Below are positions 9,250 to 18,250 of a stretch of 64,000 nucleotides of DNA, piece by piece. The notes below the pieces were generated by a model that searched no databases, was not told the DNA's origin, and saw nothing but the letters and a program-made list of their open reading frames with translations. The stretch lies in NCBI GenBank assembly GCA_029251525.1, contig JAQXDE010000032.1:62001-126000 (forward strand), in the 5' to 3' direction. The DNA comes from Saprospiraceae bacterium (GTDB lineage Bacteria; Bacteroidota; Bacteroidia; Chitinophagales; Saprospiraceae). Each line of letters starts with the position of its first letter. The first letter of the stretch is position 1. The position numbers and the translations under genes were made by a program.

Positions 9250-9264
9250 TTAGTTAGATCTTAA

Positions 9265-9885
9265 CTACTTTTTAAATTCATTTGAATATATGACAGATTC
9301 CCAATCTTTTCCTTTAATCTCTCTTATTTCCTCAAACATTGGGTGATCACTTACTATTTCCTTATGTCTTGCACAAACATAAATAAAAATAATTTTTCTT
9401 GGATGCTTTTCAATTGATTCTTGGATATTTTGAAGTACTGCTTTTAACACAATCTCTGGGAATGGATTGAATAAATAAAAATAATTAAATCGATCTATTT
9501 CCTTAAACTCTATTGCGTTACATTGGAAAACTCCAACATTTTTTATCCCAAGTTTAGAGAAATTTGTTCTACAAATTTTAGTTAATCGTTTTGATAGTTC
9601 TACTCCTCCAACAAAATTAAAATTGAAATTATTCATAATAACCATTGCAAATCCCTTCCCAGATCCATAATCTAAAATTGCATCAGTTGGTTGAATATCA
9701 AGTTCACTTAAAATCATTTTCAAATCTTCTATCGGTGATGGTGCATAAGCTTTTGCCATATCATCAGAAAAACCTAGTTCATCTACCATGTGATGTTGAG
9801 TAAAATCTAAACCTCTCATTTTTTCAAGTAAGATCTTTCCTCTATGAACTATTGCCTTTGGAATCCTTTTTATTTTTTTAATCAA
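9265..9885 (-). CDS. class I SAM-dependent methyltransferase (TTG start)
   Basis: 206 residues. SAM-binding motif I is DAILDYGSGKGFAMVIM, followed by the acidic end of strand 2 (FVGGVELSKRL), motif II (FQCNAIEF) and motif IV with the FNPFPEI loop (NYFYLFNPFPEIVLKAV). The N-terminus is basic (IKKIKRIPKAIVHRGK). The only codon that keeps this basic N-terminus is TTG at 9885; the next Met is residue 23. A stop codon 13-15 nt upstream in frame excludes a longer start. Four perfect 8-bp repeats end 7 bp from the TTG, where the ribosome-binding or promoter spacer should be. It is followed closely by the large GNAT gene. Substrate unknown; related proteins methylate small molecules or lipids. Confidence 0.75.
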   Translation of the reverse strand: MIKKIKRIPKAIVHRGKILLEKMRGLDFTQHHMVDELGFSDDMAKAYAPSPIEDLKMILSELDIQPTDAILDYGSGKGFAMVIMNNFNFNFVGGVELSKRLTKICRTNFSKLGIKNVGVFQCNAIEFKEIDRFNYFYLFNPFPEIVLKAVLQNIQESIEKHPRKIIFIYVCARHKEIVSDHPMFEEIREIKGKDWESVIYSNEFKK

Positions 9886-9891
9886 TTTTTT

Positions 9892-9923
9892 AATTATTTA
9901 ATTATTTAATTATTTAATTATTT
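9892..9923. repeat. four tandem copies of an 8-bp unit (AATTATTT)
   Basis: Positions 9892-9899, 9900-9907, 9908-9915 and 9916-9923 are identical AATTATTT units, with partial units at both sides. The array lies immediately upstream of the TTG start of the methyltransferase gene on the minus strand. A change in copy number would alter spacing between promoter, leader and start in 8-bp steps. Confidence 0.9.
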
Positions 9924-10010
9924 AAAACAGCTAAATATATTTATTAAAATAGAGCTAAGACATACAATATGTCTGTGAATATTGTACCAAAAATTAGATA
10001 GTTCCAAGGA

Positions 10011-10175
10011 ATGTTTAAAATATTTTGGGAATGGTTTGTAAATCTATTTAAATACCTAAATAAGCATTTTAAAAAACAAAATTGTTCTTACTGCATTAAG
10101 AGAGCTTTCCGAATTAAGATTAAAAAACACAAATATCCTATAAATCGAATAAAGTACAAAACAGGGACAAAATAA
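10011..10175 (+). CDS. possible small basic protein (54 aa)
   Basis: An ATG at 10011 directly preceded by AAGGA opens a 54-codon frame: MFKIFWEWFVNLFKYLNKHF, then KKQNCSYCIKRAFRIK, then KYPINRIKYKTGTK. It has an aromatic amphipathic N-terminal helix, a CxxC pair and a strongly basic tail. It lies alone in a 700-bp gap between divergent genes. The Shine-Dalgarno-like AAGGA has no spacer, and Bacteroidota rarely rely on one. I do not recognise the protein; chance is possible in this AT-rich region, and the rest of the gap (9930-10010, 10176-10590) shows nothing. Confidence 0.25.
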   Translation: MFKIFWEWFVNLFKYLNKHFKKQNCSYCIKRAFRIKIKKHKYPINRIKYKTGTK

Positions 10176-10590
10176 TTATTCTTTTTGCTTCTTAATTTCC
10201 ATTCAATTTCCTTCTCGATATGTTTTTTAATTGGATTTCATCCAAAACCTTTTGATGTTAAAATTTCTATACTTGACATCTACCTCAAGTTGTCACAATC
10301 ATTCAAATAAAAAATATCAAAATAATTAAATTCAAAAATTTTAGAAGTCACAAATTATCTATATACAAGAAAATAAAAATTTTATCACGTCACAAACATT
10401 AGCAAAAAAAAAAAAAATCATCATTCTTGGCATCAATATTAAACGAATTTATATGGTAATTGATGAAAATTTTTTACTCTGAAATAGGACATTTAAAATC
10501 TTACAAACAATTAAAAAAATAGATAAAATCCTATTTATAGTTCAAAGGAAATAATATTCATATGAAAGATACTTTCAACCAAAATTTATT

Positions 10591-12099
10591 ATGAAAAACA
10601 AAACTTGTTGTATTTACTTTTTACAGGGATTAATGCTCGGAACACTATTTCCTATAATTGGAACACTCGCTGTTTCATATCAGGAGTTTGGGAATGTTTC
10701 ATGGGAAATAATATCTAACATACAATCTAGCAACCATTTGATTTGGATCATTAATACTGTTCCTTTATTTATAGGTTTTGCAGGTTTAGGGGTTGGTCTT
10801 AAACAACAAAAAATAAATAACATAAATGCAAATCTTGAAAAAAAGATCAAGGAACAAACTTCAGGCATAAAAGAAATTAATGAGAAACTTCTGCTAGAAA
10901 TAAAAGAAAGAGAAAACAAAGAAAAGGATTTACAAGAATCTATAGAAGCAGCTAAGCAAGGTGTGATTGCGAAAGACCAATTTTTGAGTAATATGAGTCA
11001 CGAAATACGAACTCCAATGAATGGAATTATTGGCATGGCTAATATTTTACTCGATACTGACTTGACAACTGAACAGCATAAATACCTGTCAGCAATTGAT
11101 TACTCAGCAAAACATCTTCATGTCATAATAAATGATATTTTGGATTTGTCCAAAATTAATGCGGAAAAATTAGAGATCAATAATAATAATTTCAAAATTA
11201 GAAAAGTACTCAATTCTCTGTATAAAACTTTTGAAGTCAATACCACTGAAAAAGCAATTGGTTTGAATTTAAATATTGATGAGAATATCCCAGAAGTCAT
11301 GGCAGGAGATTCTATCCGAATAAACCAAATTTTACTTAATATAGTTGGTAACGCAGTAAAGTTCACAGAAAAGGGATCTGTTACAATTAATTGCTTTTTA
11401 AAGCAACGAAAAAAAGATGGCTTTGAATTACATTTTGACATTAAGGATACCGGTATAGGAATCAAAGAAGAAAATATCAGTTCGGTTTTTGAAAGTTTTT
11501 CTCAAGCCAATTCAAGTATAACAAGAAAATTTGGAGGTACTGGATTAGGTTTGCCAATCTCTAAAAAATTAATCGAACTTCACGAGGGTGAATTAAGTAT
11601 TTCAAGCGTATATGGTAAAGGGACAACATTCTCTTTTTCATTAAATTTTGGGCTTGCTATTGATGAAATTGAAACATCAGAAATACAACAATTTCCTCAT
11701 GTCTCTGATAGAGAAAAAGCAGAAATTAGAATTCTCCTAGTAGAAGATAATAAAATAAATCAACTAGTTGCAAAAAAATTTCTAACTCAATTCGGGTTCC
11801 AATCAGATATTGCAAATGATGGAAAAGAAGCTATTCAAAAAGTTAAAGAAAATGATTACAGCTTAATTTTAATGGATATCCAAATGCCGGAGATGGATGG
11901 TTTAGAAGCAACACAACTCATTCGATCAATGGACAATCTAGTAAAAAAAGAAGTGAAAATAATGGCTATGACTGCCTCAGTCTTAAAAGAGGATGTCGCA
12001 GAATGTTATGATGCAGGAATGAACGATTATATTCCAAAACCTTTTAACCCAACTGAATTATATAACAAAATACTAACATTGACTCATCAGGTGAATTAG
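10591..12099 (+). CDS. hybrid histidine kinase with C-terminal receiver
   Basis: 502 residues. Two N-terminal membrane helices (about 8-28 and 50-70) enclose a short periplasmic loop of some 20 residues. A coiled coil (75-130) leads to HisKA with phospho-accepting H137 ([15 protein letters not shown]). HATPase_c has N-box [11 protein letters not shown]1 DTGIGI, F-box SFSQANSS and G2 [10 protein letters not shown]. After a linker comes a receiver domain ([18 protein letters not shown]) with phospho-acceptor D429 ([13 protein letters not shown]) and the switch residues MTAS and KPF. With almost no extracellular domain it probably senses a membrane or cytoplasmic cue. There is no DNA-binding output and no response regulator beside it, so the phosphorelay partner is elsewhere. 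Confidence 0.93.
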   Translation: MKNKTCCIYFLQGLMLGTLFPIIGTLAVSYQEFGNVSWEIISNIQSSNHLIWIINTVPLFIGFAGLGVGLKQQKINNINANLEKKIKEQTSGIKEINEKLLLEIKERENKEKDLQESIEAAKQGVIAKDQFLSNMSHEIRTPMNGIIGMANILLDTDLTTEQHKYLSAIDYSAKHLHVIINDILDLSKINAEKLEINNNNFKIRKVLNSLYKTFEVNTTEKAIGLNLNIDENIPEVMAGDSIRINQILLNIVGNAVKFTEKGSVTINCFLKQRKKDGFELHFDIKDTGIGIKEENISSVFESFSQANSSITRKFGGTGLGLPISKKLIELHEGELSISSVYGKGTTFSFSLNFGLAIDEIETSEIQQFPHVSDREKAEIRILLVEDNKINQLVAKKFLTQFGFQSDIANDGKEAIQKVKENDYSLILMDIQMPEMDGLEATQLIRSMDNLVKKEVKIMAMTASVLKEDVAECYDAGMNDYIPKPFNPTELYNKILTLTHQVN

Positions 12100-12228
12100 G
12101 ATAACTTATTATTTGGAGACATAAACTAGCTGAATATTTTAAAAAAATTAACTCCAATTAATACCTAACTTGAGTAGGGTTATTTTAGAGTGGAACAAGC
12201 GGTGCACTTTTAAACATAGTAGCAAAAT

Positions 12229-12265
12229 AAAAAAGGGTACACTAAAATTTAGTGCACCCTTTTTT
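12229..12265. terminator. intrinsic terminator between convergent genes
   Basis: Left arm AAAAAAGGGTACACTAAA (12229-12246) and right arm TTTAGTGCACCCTTTTTT (12248-12265) are complementary with one mismatch. A and T runs on either side allow use in both directions, between the kinase gene and the PKD lipoprotein gene. Confidence 0.8.
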
Positions 12266-12284
12266 ATTTTAAAAATATGCTAGA

Positions 12285-12722
12285 TCATTGATTATGGTCT
12301 CCCCCACCAAAGACACAAAGCACTATAACTTCATTACTTGTCTGATGAGTTTTTCCAAAAGAATCTGTGACAGTAAGCGTTATGGTACGATTTCCGTGAA
12401 TCTCGTATTGATAATTTGGTTGAAATTCCATCGATGTGTCGCCATTACCAAAATCCCAATGGTAAGAAAGAGCGTTGACTGAGTTATTAGAAAACAACAA
12501 GACATCACCTTCATCTATATAGTCACCTTCATTATCGACCGTAAAATCTGCCTTCCCAATATTTGCAGTATAGTCATTAGGAGTGGTGGTCTTGTTATCA
12601 ATTCTAGGGAATTTTGATATCTTTTCATTAGTGAGTTCAAGATCATTTTCCATTTTCTGATTGCTACATGCAGTAAAAATGGTGAGCGGAATCAATGCTA
12701 ATAGTAGAATTATATTTTTCAT
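12285..12722 (-). CDS. small PKD-domain lipoprotein
   Basis: 145 residues. The lipobox IFTAC puts the lipidated Cys at 19. An Asp/Asn-rich spacer leads to one PKD domain (about 60-135): ADFTVDN near its start, then the diagnostic YHWDFGNGDTSMEFQPNYQY and RTITLTVTDSFGKTH. The last residues are Gly/His-rich (CVFGGGDHNQ). PKD domains are Ig-like binding or spacer modules on surface proteins, so it is probably an outer-membrane surface lipoprotein without catalytic activity. A -7 box lies at 12753-12760. It is likely a single-gene unit. Confidence 0.85.
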   Translation of the reverse strand: MKNIILLLALIPLTIFTACSNQKMENDLELTNEKISKFPRIDNKTTTPNDYTANIGKADFTVDNEGDYIDEGDVLLFSNNSVNALSYHWDFGNGDTSMEFQPNYQYEIHGNRTITLTVTDSFGKTHQTSNEVIVLCVFGGGDHNQ

Positions 12723-12752
12723 AATGTAAATTAAGAGTTAGTTAGTTTAAAA

Positions 12753-12760
12753 CAAAATTA
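12753..12760 (-). promoter_or_regulatory. putative -7 box of the PKD lipoprotein gene
   Basis: Minus strand reads TAATTTTG, matching TAnnTTTG, about 30 bp from the ATG. Confidence 0.35.
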
Positions 12761-13127
12761 TAACTGTTCTTTATGACATCCATAAATCTGATTTTTTCCT
12801 GAATAATCTATATATAACCTACAGCCTTAAGTGGAAAGTTGAGTCAACACTGACCGTAATTTTTTATTATTGAGTTATATCTTGATGTATTTTTCTTGAA
12901 AAGCTAAAAACTTAAATCAAATATTAAAATGGATTCGAGAAAAAATACAATACTAAAAAAAGTGACCTCCATACTAGGTTGTGTTCAGCATTAATTTTGA
13001 CTTTGATAAAGAAGTGAATAAATTTTATTAGTAAAAATTGAGTAATAATTAAATTACAAACCAGAGGCTTTGTAGAATTTGGTATCAAATAGGAGAAATA
13101 AATTTAACGAGAGGCTACTTAGGATAA
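12761..13127. other. intergenic stretch without a recognisable gene
   Basis: AT-rich, many stops in all frames. A short protein-like run (FSINFDFDKEVNKFY, around 12988-13030, plus strand) ends at stops and is too short to call. Confidence 0.3.
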
Positions 13128-13556
13128 TTAATTCAATTTTATCTCGATTAGCTCTTTCTGTCGTCCTTTAATTCTTTTTTCTATGAAGGCTTTTATCTGT
13201 TTTTTACCTCGAAAAATTTCCTTTGACTTTGAAGTGTTGATTTCTATCAAATCCACCGCAACAATCAAACTATCAATACTACTTTGTATATCCCAAGTAC
13301 CAATTCCAAATTGAAAAATTCTTTTGGAATCTCCCCCTTTTGGTTCTAAATCTATTACTAAAGTATCTGAGGCTGATGGTTCTACAAACTTGTAATAATG
13401 ATTTCCTTTGTTGAAAATAACCATAACGGTGGCATCAGCATCAGTTTCATTTGAAATTAACAAAGTTTGTGCAGGATCACAAGATGCAAAAGTCAATGCT
13501 ATAAAAAATAATGTAAAGATCCTTTTGGTGGTAAATTTATTAGTATCAGTTTTCAT
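13128..13556 (-). CDS. hypothetical lipoprotein
   Basis: 142 residues. After a basic N-terminus, a hydrophobic segment ends in a lipobox (LTFASC) at residue 26. The mature part looks all-beta: TLLISNETDADATVMVIFN, YYKFVEPSASDTLVIDL, IFQFGIGTWD and SLIVAVDLIEINTS, then a basic amphipathic tail (KKQIKAFIEKRIKGRQKELIEIKLN). I do not recognise the family. It is probably anchored in the inner or outer membrane facing the periplasm. Gaps of 400 bp or more on both sides indicate a single-gene transcription unit. Confidence 0.65.
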   Translation of the reverse strand: MKTDTNKFTTKRIFTLFFIALTFASCDPAQTLLISNETDADATVMVIFNKGNHYYKFVEPSASDTLVIDLEPKGGDSKRIFQFGIGTWDIQSSIDSLIVAVDLIEINTSKSKEIFRGKKQIKAFIEKRIKGRQKELIEIKLN

Positions 13557-14070
13557 TTTTAATTATTAAATTTATTTTTAAAAAAAAAGTTTGTTTCAGA
13601 AACCGATCGTTTGTAGTCAAAAAAATTGAAAAATTTGAGTTTGTTCAAGTTATCTCTTTGGTGTAACATAAAAATATTTAACTGCACATTACACTTTTTT
13701 ATTTTCTCTGATAAATAGCTCTTTATTCAGTATAAGTCAATCCAAAACACCATTATCACAGAATCTTCAGATTAATAATTAGTATGCATTTTGGCTTTAC
13801 CAAAAAAAAGTAAAAGAAGGAATAGGATGCAATTGAGACCAACGATTTCGTAATTCTTGGCACTACTTCAGACTGGTATGACTTAGTATTGTAGATTTTA
13901 TATTATCATAAAAAAGACATTACTTTGCAAGAATCACGATTTTTCAACTTTCTTTTTTTTAATAATTTGTACAAAATTTGTCATTCCCAACATTTTACAT
14001 TTTGCTACGCAGCCTTTGTATTTTCAAACTGGTAATAAAAAGAAATTACACAAAGATTAAAACACCAAAA
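13557..14070. other. divergent intergenic region, no gene seen
   Basis: AT-rich region between the divergent lipoprotein and TPR regulator genes. A TTG at 13978 could extend the TPR frame upstream (MSFPTFYILLRSLCIF), but that extension precedes a good signal peptide and is judged non-coding. Confidence 0.4.
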
Positions 14071-15687
14071 ATGCTAAAATCAGGAAAAATCCAATATATC
14101 AATTTCGTTCTCATATTGCTGTTGTTAGCAACTACTAGTTCGGCTCAATCCATTGAACATACTCTAAAAAAAATATGGGAAGACGAGAAAGAAATTGATT
14201 CAATTAGGTTCAATGCATTGGAAGAGTATTATGAAATTAATAACCAAGTAAAGCCAGATTCGGCACTTATATCCTTGGACTATCACTATAAGTTAGCAAA
14301 AGAAAAAAATGCGGCACTAGAATTATATAAAGCTACTAAAAAAAAGGGGAACATACATAGATTAAAAGGTAACTATGATATAGCTATGAGTTCCTATCAA
14401 GAAGCAGAAAGTCTAGCAACAAAGTTAAATGACCCTATTTTAAAAGCTGAAATAATGGGAAATATGGGAAATGTTTTTGTTTATAGACAGGACTATAAAC
14501 AAGCAACACGATCCTTTTCAAAAACTTTAAAAGTATATCAAGACTTAAATAATTCAGATGGAGAATCTCGTATGCTAACAAGTTTAGGTAGTGTTTTTTT
14601 AATCATTAATAATTACGATTTGGCATTAGAGTATTATCAGAAGTCGCTTTCTATTATAAATAAAAGAGGCTTTGAAGATAGAAGCACTGCAATTATTTAT
14701 ATCAATATCGGCTGGACAAACTTTGTTAAGGGCTTATATGAAGAAGCAAAGGTATATTATGAAAAAGGGATAAAAATACTTCAAGTAAAAAATGAAAAGT
14801 TTTTCATTGCTAATTGTTATTCAACCTTAGCCAAAATACACCTTAAATTAAACCAATTAGATCAAGCAAACGAATACGCAAAAAAAGATTTAGCATTAAA
14901 TACAGAGCTCGATATAAAAACTGGAATTTTAAATGCTGAAATAATTATTGCACAACTCACCTTTGTAACCAATATAAAAGATGCTACAGAAAAAGGACAA
15001 TCGATATTAGCTAAACTCCCTGCCAAAACAAATAAAAATTTAAAGAAAGACTTATACGAGCTACTCTATAAATGCTATAAAGTACAAAACAAGTTAGACT
15101 TGTCACTTGAAATGTATGAACTTTATAACATGTATAATGATAGTATTCAACAAGAAAAAAATAATTTTGCTGTTGTACGAGAAGCTGTAAAAAACGATTT
15201 TGAAGTAAGACTTAATGAAAATAAACTAGAAAATGAAAATGAAAAAGCCAAGCTTAGAGCTATTCAATTGAAAAGAACATTTGCTATAATTTTAACATCA
15301 ACTTTATTAATCATTAGTATAATATTCTACTTTAAATCGAATATTAAGAAAAACCGTATAAAAAGAGAATTATTATTAAATGAATTAGAACGCCTAAAAA
15401 CTCTTAGTGATACCCAATTAAAATTACAACCTCAAAAGTTTGAATTGAATAGAGATAAAATAGAAATATCTATTAATCGTAAAATAAACGAAACAGATTG
15501 GACTATTTTAAATATCCTTATTGATGATCCAGTAATTTCAAATAAAGAAACTGCAGCCAAAGCATTTAAAAGTGTAGATGGAGTTGGCTCAGCATTAAGA
15601 AGAATGTATGATTATTTCGAGATTAAAGAATCTAAGTACAAAAAAATATCGTTGCTAATGAAGGCCATAAAATTGTCAAATACATAG
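14071..15687 (+). CDS. TPR sensor-regulator with membrane helix and C-terminal HTH
   Basis: 538 residues from the ATG at 14071, chosen because it opens a clean signal peptide (INFVLILLLLATTSSAQS). The periplasmic part holds about six tetratricopeptide repeats, for example NMGNVFVYRQDYKQATRSF, LGSVFLIINNYDLALEYYQK, INIGWTNFVKGLYEEAKVYY and LAKIHLKLNQLDQANEYA. One transmembrane helix follows (FAIILTSTLLIISIIFYF), then a coiled coil and a C-terminal LuxR/GerE-like helix-turn-helix (WTILNILIDDPVISNKETA and GVGSALRRMYDYFEIKES). Bacteroidota use such TPR-TM-HTH proteins as one-component membrane regulators. It ends 226 bp before the first of two adhesin genes on the same strand and is a reasonable candidate to control them; that is inference. 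Confidence 0.82.
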   Translation: MLKSGKIQYINFVLILLLLATTSSAQSIEHTLKKIWEDEKEIDSIRFNALEEYYEINNQVKPDSALISLDYHYKLAKEKNAALELYKATKKKGNIHRLKGNYDIAMSSYQEAESLATKLNDPILKAEIMGNMGNVFVYRQDYKQATRSFSKTLKVYQDLNNSDGESRMLTSLGSVFLIINNYDLALEYYQKSLSIINKRGFEDRSTAIIYINIGWTNFVKGLYEEAKVYYEKGIKILQVKNEKFFIANCYSTLAKIHLKLNQLDQANEYAKKDLALNTELDIKTGILNAEIIIAQLTFVTNIKDATEKGQSILAKLPAKTNKNLKKDLYELLYKCYKVQNKLDLSLEMYELYNMYNDSIQQEKNNFAVVREAVKNDFEVRLNENKLENENEKAKLRAIQLKRTFAIILTSTLLIISIIFYFKSNIKKNRIKRELLLNELERLKTLSDTQLKLQPQKFELNRDKIEISINRKINETDWTILNILIDDPVISNKETAAKAFKSVDGVGSALRRMYDYFEIKESKYKKISLLMKAIKLSNT

Positions 15688-15830
15688 CATTTAAAATCTC
15701 TTTCCTTAATACCTCTCCAAAAGCTAACCATTTTTACCCCTGTGCGTGAAAGGCTATCTGAATAGTCTATTCGCATTTAATGGGAGTAAAATTTAAAAAA
15801 ATCATGGAATGGATAGTTTTGGTTTCCTTT

Positions 15831-15870
15831 TTTATCACGACAGGCAACCAATCCTATCTTTCCCACATAA
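15831..15870 (+). repeat. leader copy 1 shared by the two fasciclin genes
   Basis: TTTATCACGACAGGCAACCA (15831-15850) plus a pyrimidine-rich continuation recurs at 19891 with one change in the first 20 bases. It lies 83 bp before the ATG of the first adhesin gene, so it is a remnant of duplication or a conserved promoter/operator. Confidence 0.75.
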
Positions 15871-15913
15871 TATCAATAAGAACTAGATAACTATCACATA
15901 AAAAACATTAGAA

Positions 15914-18076
15914 ATGAAATTAATCAAGTTTATAATCAGTTTATTATTCAGTTTAATTCTCTTTACTTTATCATTTGCCCAAACAGCGGATCACACAATC
16001 CTAGTGAGTAATTATTCCTTCACTCCTTCCGAACTTACGATTGCACCTGGTGATAAAGTTGCTTTTATAAATGTAGAGGGACTTCATAATGTTAATGGGA
16101 TTACCAATACATTAACTGGAGATTCCTTTTATAATCCCGAAGATTTTTTTATTTCAGAAATAGAGGGGATAGCTTCAGGTGTACTAATGGGGGAAATTAC
16201 TTTTGACCAGCCAGGAACTTATCAATATGATTGTAGTATAGGACTTCATGCTCAACTGGGAATGACGGGATCAATTGAAGTGGATGCATTTACTATTACC
16301 GATCTATTGCTTACTGATACAATTCCTGAAACAAACCTCCCCGGACTAGCATTCAGATTATTACTAGATTCACTATTAGATAGCAATGGTCCTCTAACTC
16401 TATTTATTCCTAATCAATCGGCAGTAAATGAGGTGCAAGATCTATTAAACCTCAATCAATTTGATTTACTAGGATTTGTTGACCTTCCCGCAGCCTTAGA
16501 ATACCATGTAGCCACCGGTTTATGGTTGGCGGATGATTTAAATGCAGGGATGATTTTACCAACAGTTTATGGACAGAATTTAACTGTTTCTGAAGTAGGA
16601 GGAGACCTTCAAATAAATGGAGCCACAATTGTTTCTACAAATTACTTAGCTGACAATGGAGTTGTCCATGTGATTGATAAATGCTTGGCTCCTTCTGGTT
16701 TACCAAAAGCCACAATTTGGGATATCGTCAAGGAAAGTGATAACCATCAACTGTTAGAGGAAGCCATTATAAATACAGGATTAGTGGAACTTCTAAGGGC
16801 TCAAAATGATCTTGACCCAAGTTTAGATTTACCTGGACCATTCACCTTATTTGCGCCTACTGATGCTGCTTTTGAAGCTTATGGCCAACAGTTGGGAGTT
16901 TCTTCAGCTGAGCTCGTTGCAGGACAGTTTGCTGATGATATTGTAAAAGCACATATTATTGGATCTAAAAAACAAAGCACAGATTTATTTAATGGTCAAC
17001 AGCTACCAAGTTATTTCCCTGAAATAAACCAAACAAATCAAATAACTATAAATTCAAATACCATATTTGTGGAAGGTATCCCTATTGAGGTTGCAGATAT
17101 CCAAGCATATAACGGTGTCGTGCATTCCATAGAGGAAATCATTTTACCTGAACTACCAGATTTAGTTGGAACCTGTGGTACTTGGAGATTAGTTCTCGAA
17201 GAGGAGTCTGGCTATTACTCCGAAGGATGGGAAGGAATTTTTATTGATGTCCGAATTAACGGAGAACTAATAAGTAAAGAGTCCGGTTTTGTTAATAACA
17301 ATCCATCAAGCTTTGAATTTGGTGTCGACGAGGAATCAGTTGTAGATATAGTAGTGAATACTGATATAACAGATCCTTTTGATAATTTTTATATTACGCC
17401 AGCGCTCAACTATAAACTATATGGGACGGATAATGAACTAATTTATAGCTCTGGAGATGCTGGAGAATTAATGTCAAGCGTATATGGATTGGCTGCTTGT
17501 GGAGCACCTCTTTCCTGTGGTTTTGTTGATATCCAAATGTTCGATGGATTTCCTTACGATACTGATGGGTGGGACTTTGGAAGAATAGATGTGGACATAA
17601 ATAACGACTTCTATAGATCCATTCCTTTTGTCTATGGTAGATTCCAACAGGCATTTATTCCAACAAACAATGGTGACATTATTGATATTAACTATATTCC
17701 AGGCTTTGTTCCCTCTGAGAATTCTTACCTAGTTAACGCCCCTGACGGGACTTTAATAGCAAGCCAAGTTAGTGCAAGTAACCCGCCAGAGAGTGTATTA
17801 GATTTATTAATTTGTGAGGAGGCAACGAGTATAAAAAATCAATCTATTGATCTTAATACTTCCATTTATCCAAATCCAACTTTTGATGAGTTATATATCA
17901 AATCAGATGTTGAAATTTTAGAAGTAGAAATTATTAGTTCTTTTGGACAAAGGGTTTTCAATGCTACTTACGATAATGTTGCTTTAGATGTCTCAAACTT
18001 ACAATCGGGAACTTACATACTTAAAGTCCAAACAGTAAATGGTTTGGAAATCCATAAGTTTTCAGTCCTTCAATAA
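15914..18076 (+). CDS. T9SS-secreted blue-copper/fasciclin adhesin, copy 1
   Basis: 720 residues. Signal peptide (FIISLLFSLILFTLSFAQ), then a cupredoxin domain (about 24-125): DHTILVSNYSFTPSEL, the His ligand in GLHNVNG, and C-x4-H-x4-M in YDCSIGLHAQLGM, a complete type 1 copper site. Two FAS1 domains follow (about 130-270 and 275-415), with PLTLFIPNQSAV / NGVVHVIDKCLAP and FTLFAPTDAAF / NGVVHSIEEIILPE. Next are two beta modules beginning CGTWRLVLEEE and CGFVDIQMFDG that contain GW and D-x-G motifs. A type A T9SS sorting domain (SIYPNPTFDELYI ... SGTYILKVQTVNG) closes the protein. Likely a surface adhesin with an electron-transfer or copper-binding head. The second copy lies 1.9 kb downstream. 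Confidence 0.9.
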   Translation: MKLIKFIISLLFSLILFTLSFAQTADHTILVSNYSFTPSELTIAPGDKVAFINVEGLHNVNGITNTLTGDSFYNPEDFFISEIEGIASGVLMGEITFDQPGTYQYDCSIGLHAQLGMTGSIEVDAFTITDLLLTDTIPETNLPGLAFRLLLDSLLDSNGPLTLFIPNQSAVNEVQDLLNLNQFDLLGFVDLPAALEYHVATGLWLADDLNAGMILPTVYGQNLTVSEVGGDLQINGATIVSTNYLADNGVVHVIDKCLAPSGLPKATIWDIVKESDNHQLLEEAIINTGLVELLRAQNDLDPSLDLPGPFTLFAPTDAAFEAYGQQLGVSSAELVAGQFADDIVKAHIIGSKKQSTDLFNGQQLPSYFPEINQTNQITINSNTIFVEGIPIEVADIQAYNGVVHSIEEIILPELPDLVGTCGTWRLVLEEESGYYSEGWEGIFIDVRINGELISKESGFVNNNPSSFEFGVDEESVVDIVVNTDITDPFDNFYITPALNYKLYGTDNELIYSSGDAGELMSSVYGLAACGAPLSCGFVDIQMFDGFPYDTDGWDFGRIDVDINNDFYRSIPFVYGRFQQAFIPTNNGDIIDINYIPGFVPSENSYLVNAPDGTLIASQVSASNPPESVLDLLICEEATSIKNQSIDLNTSIYPNPTFDELYIKSDVEILEVEIISSFGQRVFNATYDNVALDVSNLQSGTYILKVQTVNGLEIHKFSVLQ

Positions 18077-18081
18077 AGTTC

Positions 18082-18137
18082 AATTTATTTTTCAGCATAG
18101 GCCTATTACTAATAGTACCTATGCTGAAAAATAAATT
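18082..18137. terminator. long perfect inverted repeat after adhesin copy 1
   Basis: Twenty-base arms at 18082-18101 and 18118-18137 are perfectly complementary around a 16-nt loop (core TTTTTCAGCATAGG / CCTATGCTGAAAAA). It starts 6 bp after the stop codon. No long T tract follows, so it may act as an mRNA 3'-end stabiliser as much as a terminator. Confidence 0.7.
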
Positions 18138-18250
18138 ATTATCCGTTAAGGTTTCTATCTACCCTAAAAAGTGCTTTCTACTTATAAAAAATAAGTGAAT
18201 ACTGATTTGTTTATTTAGATAATCCTTTCAAAAATGAAACTACTCTAACC

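Noticed and set aside
13978-14070. TTG-started N-terminal extension of the TPR regulator
   Set aside because: It would place 31 residues before a clean signal peptide that starts at the ATG at 14071.
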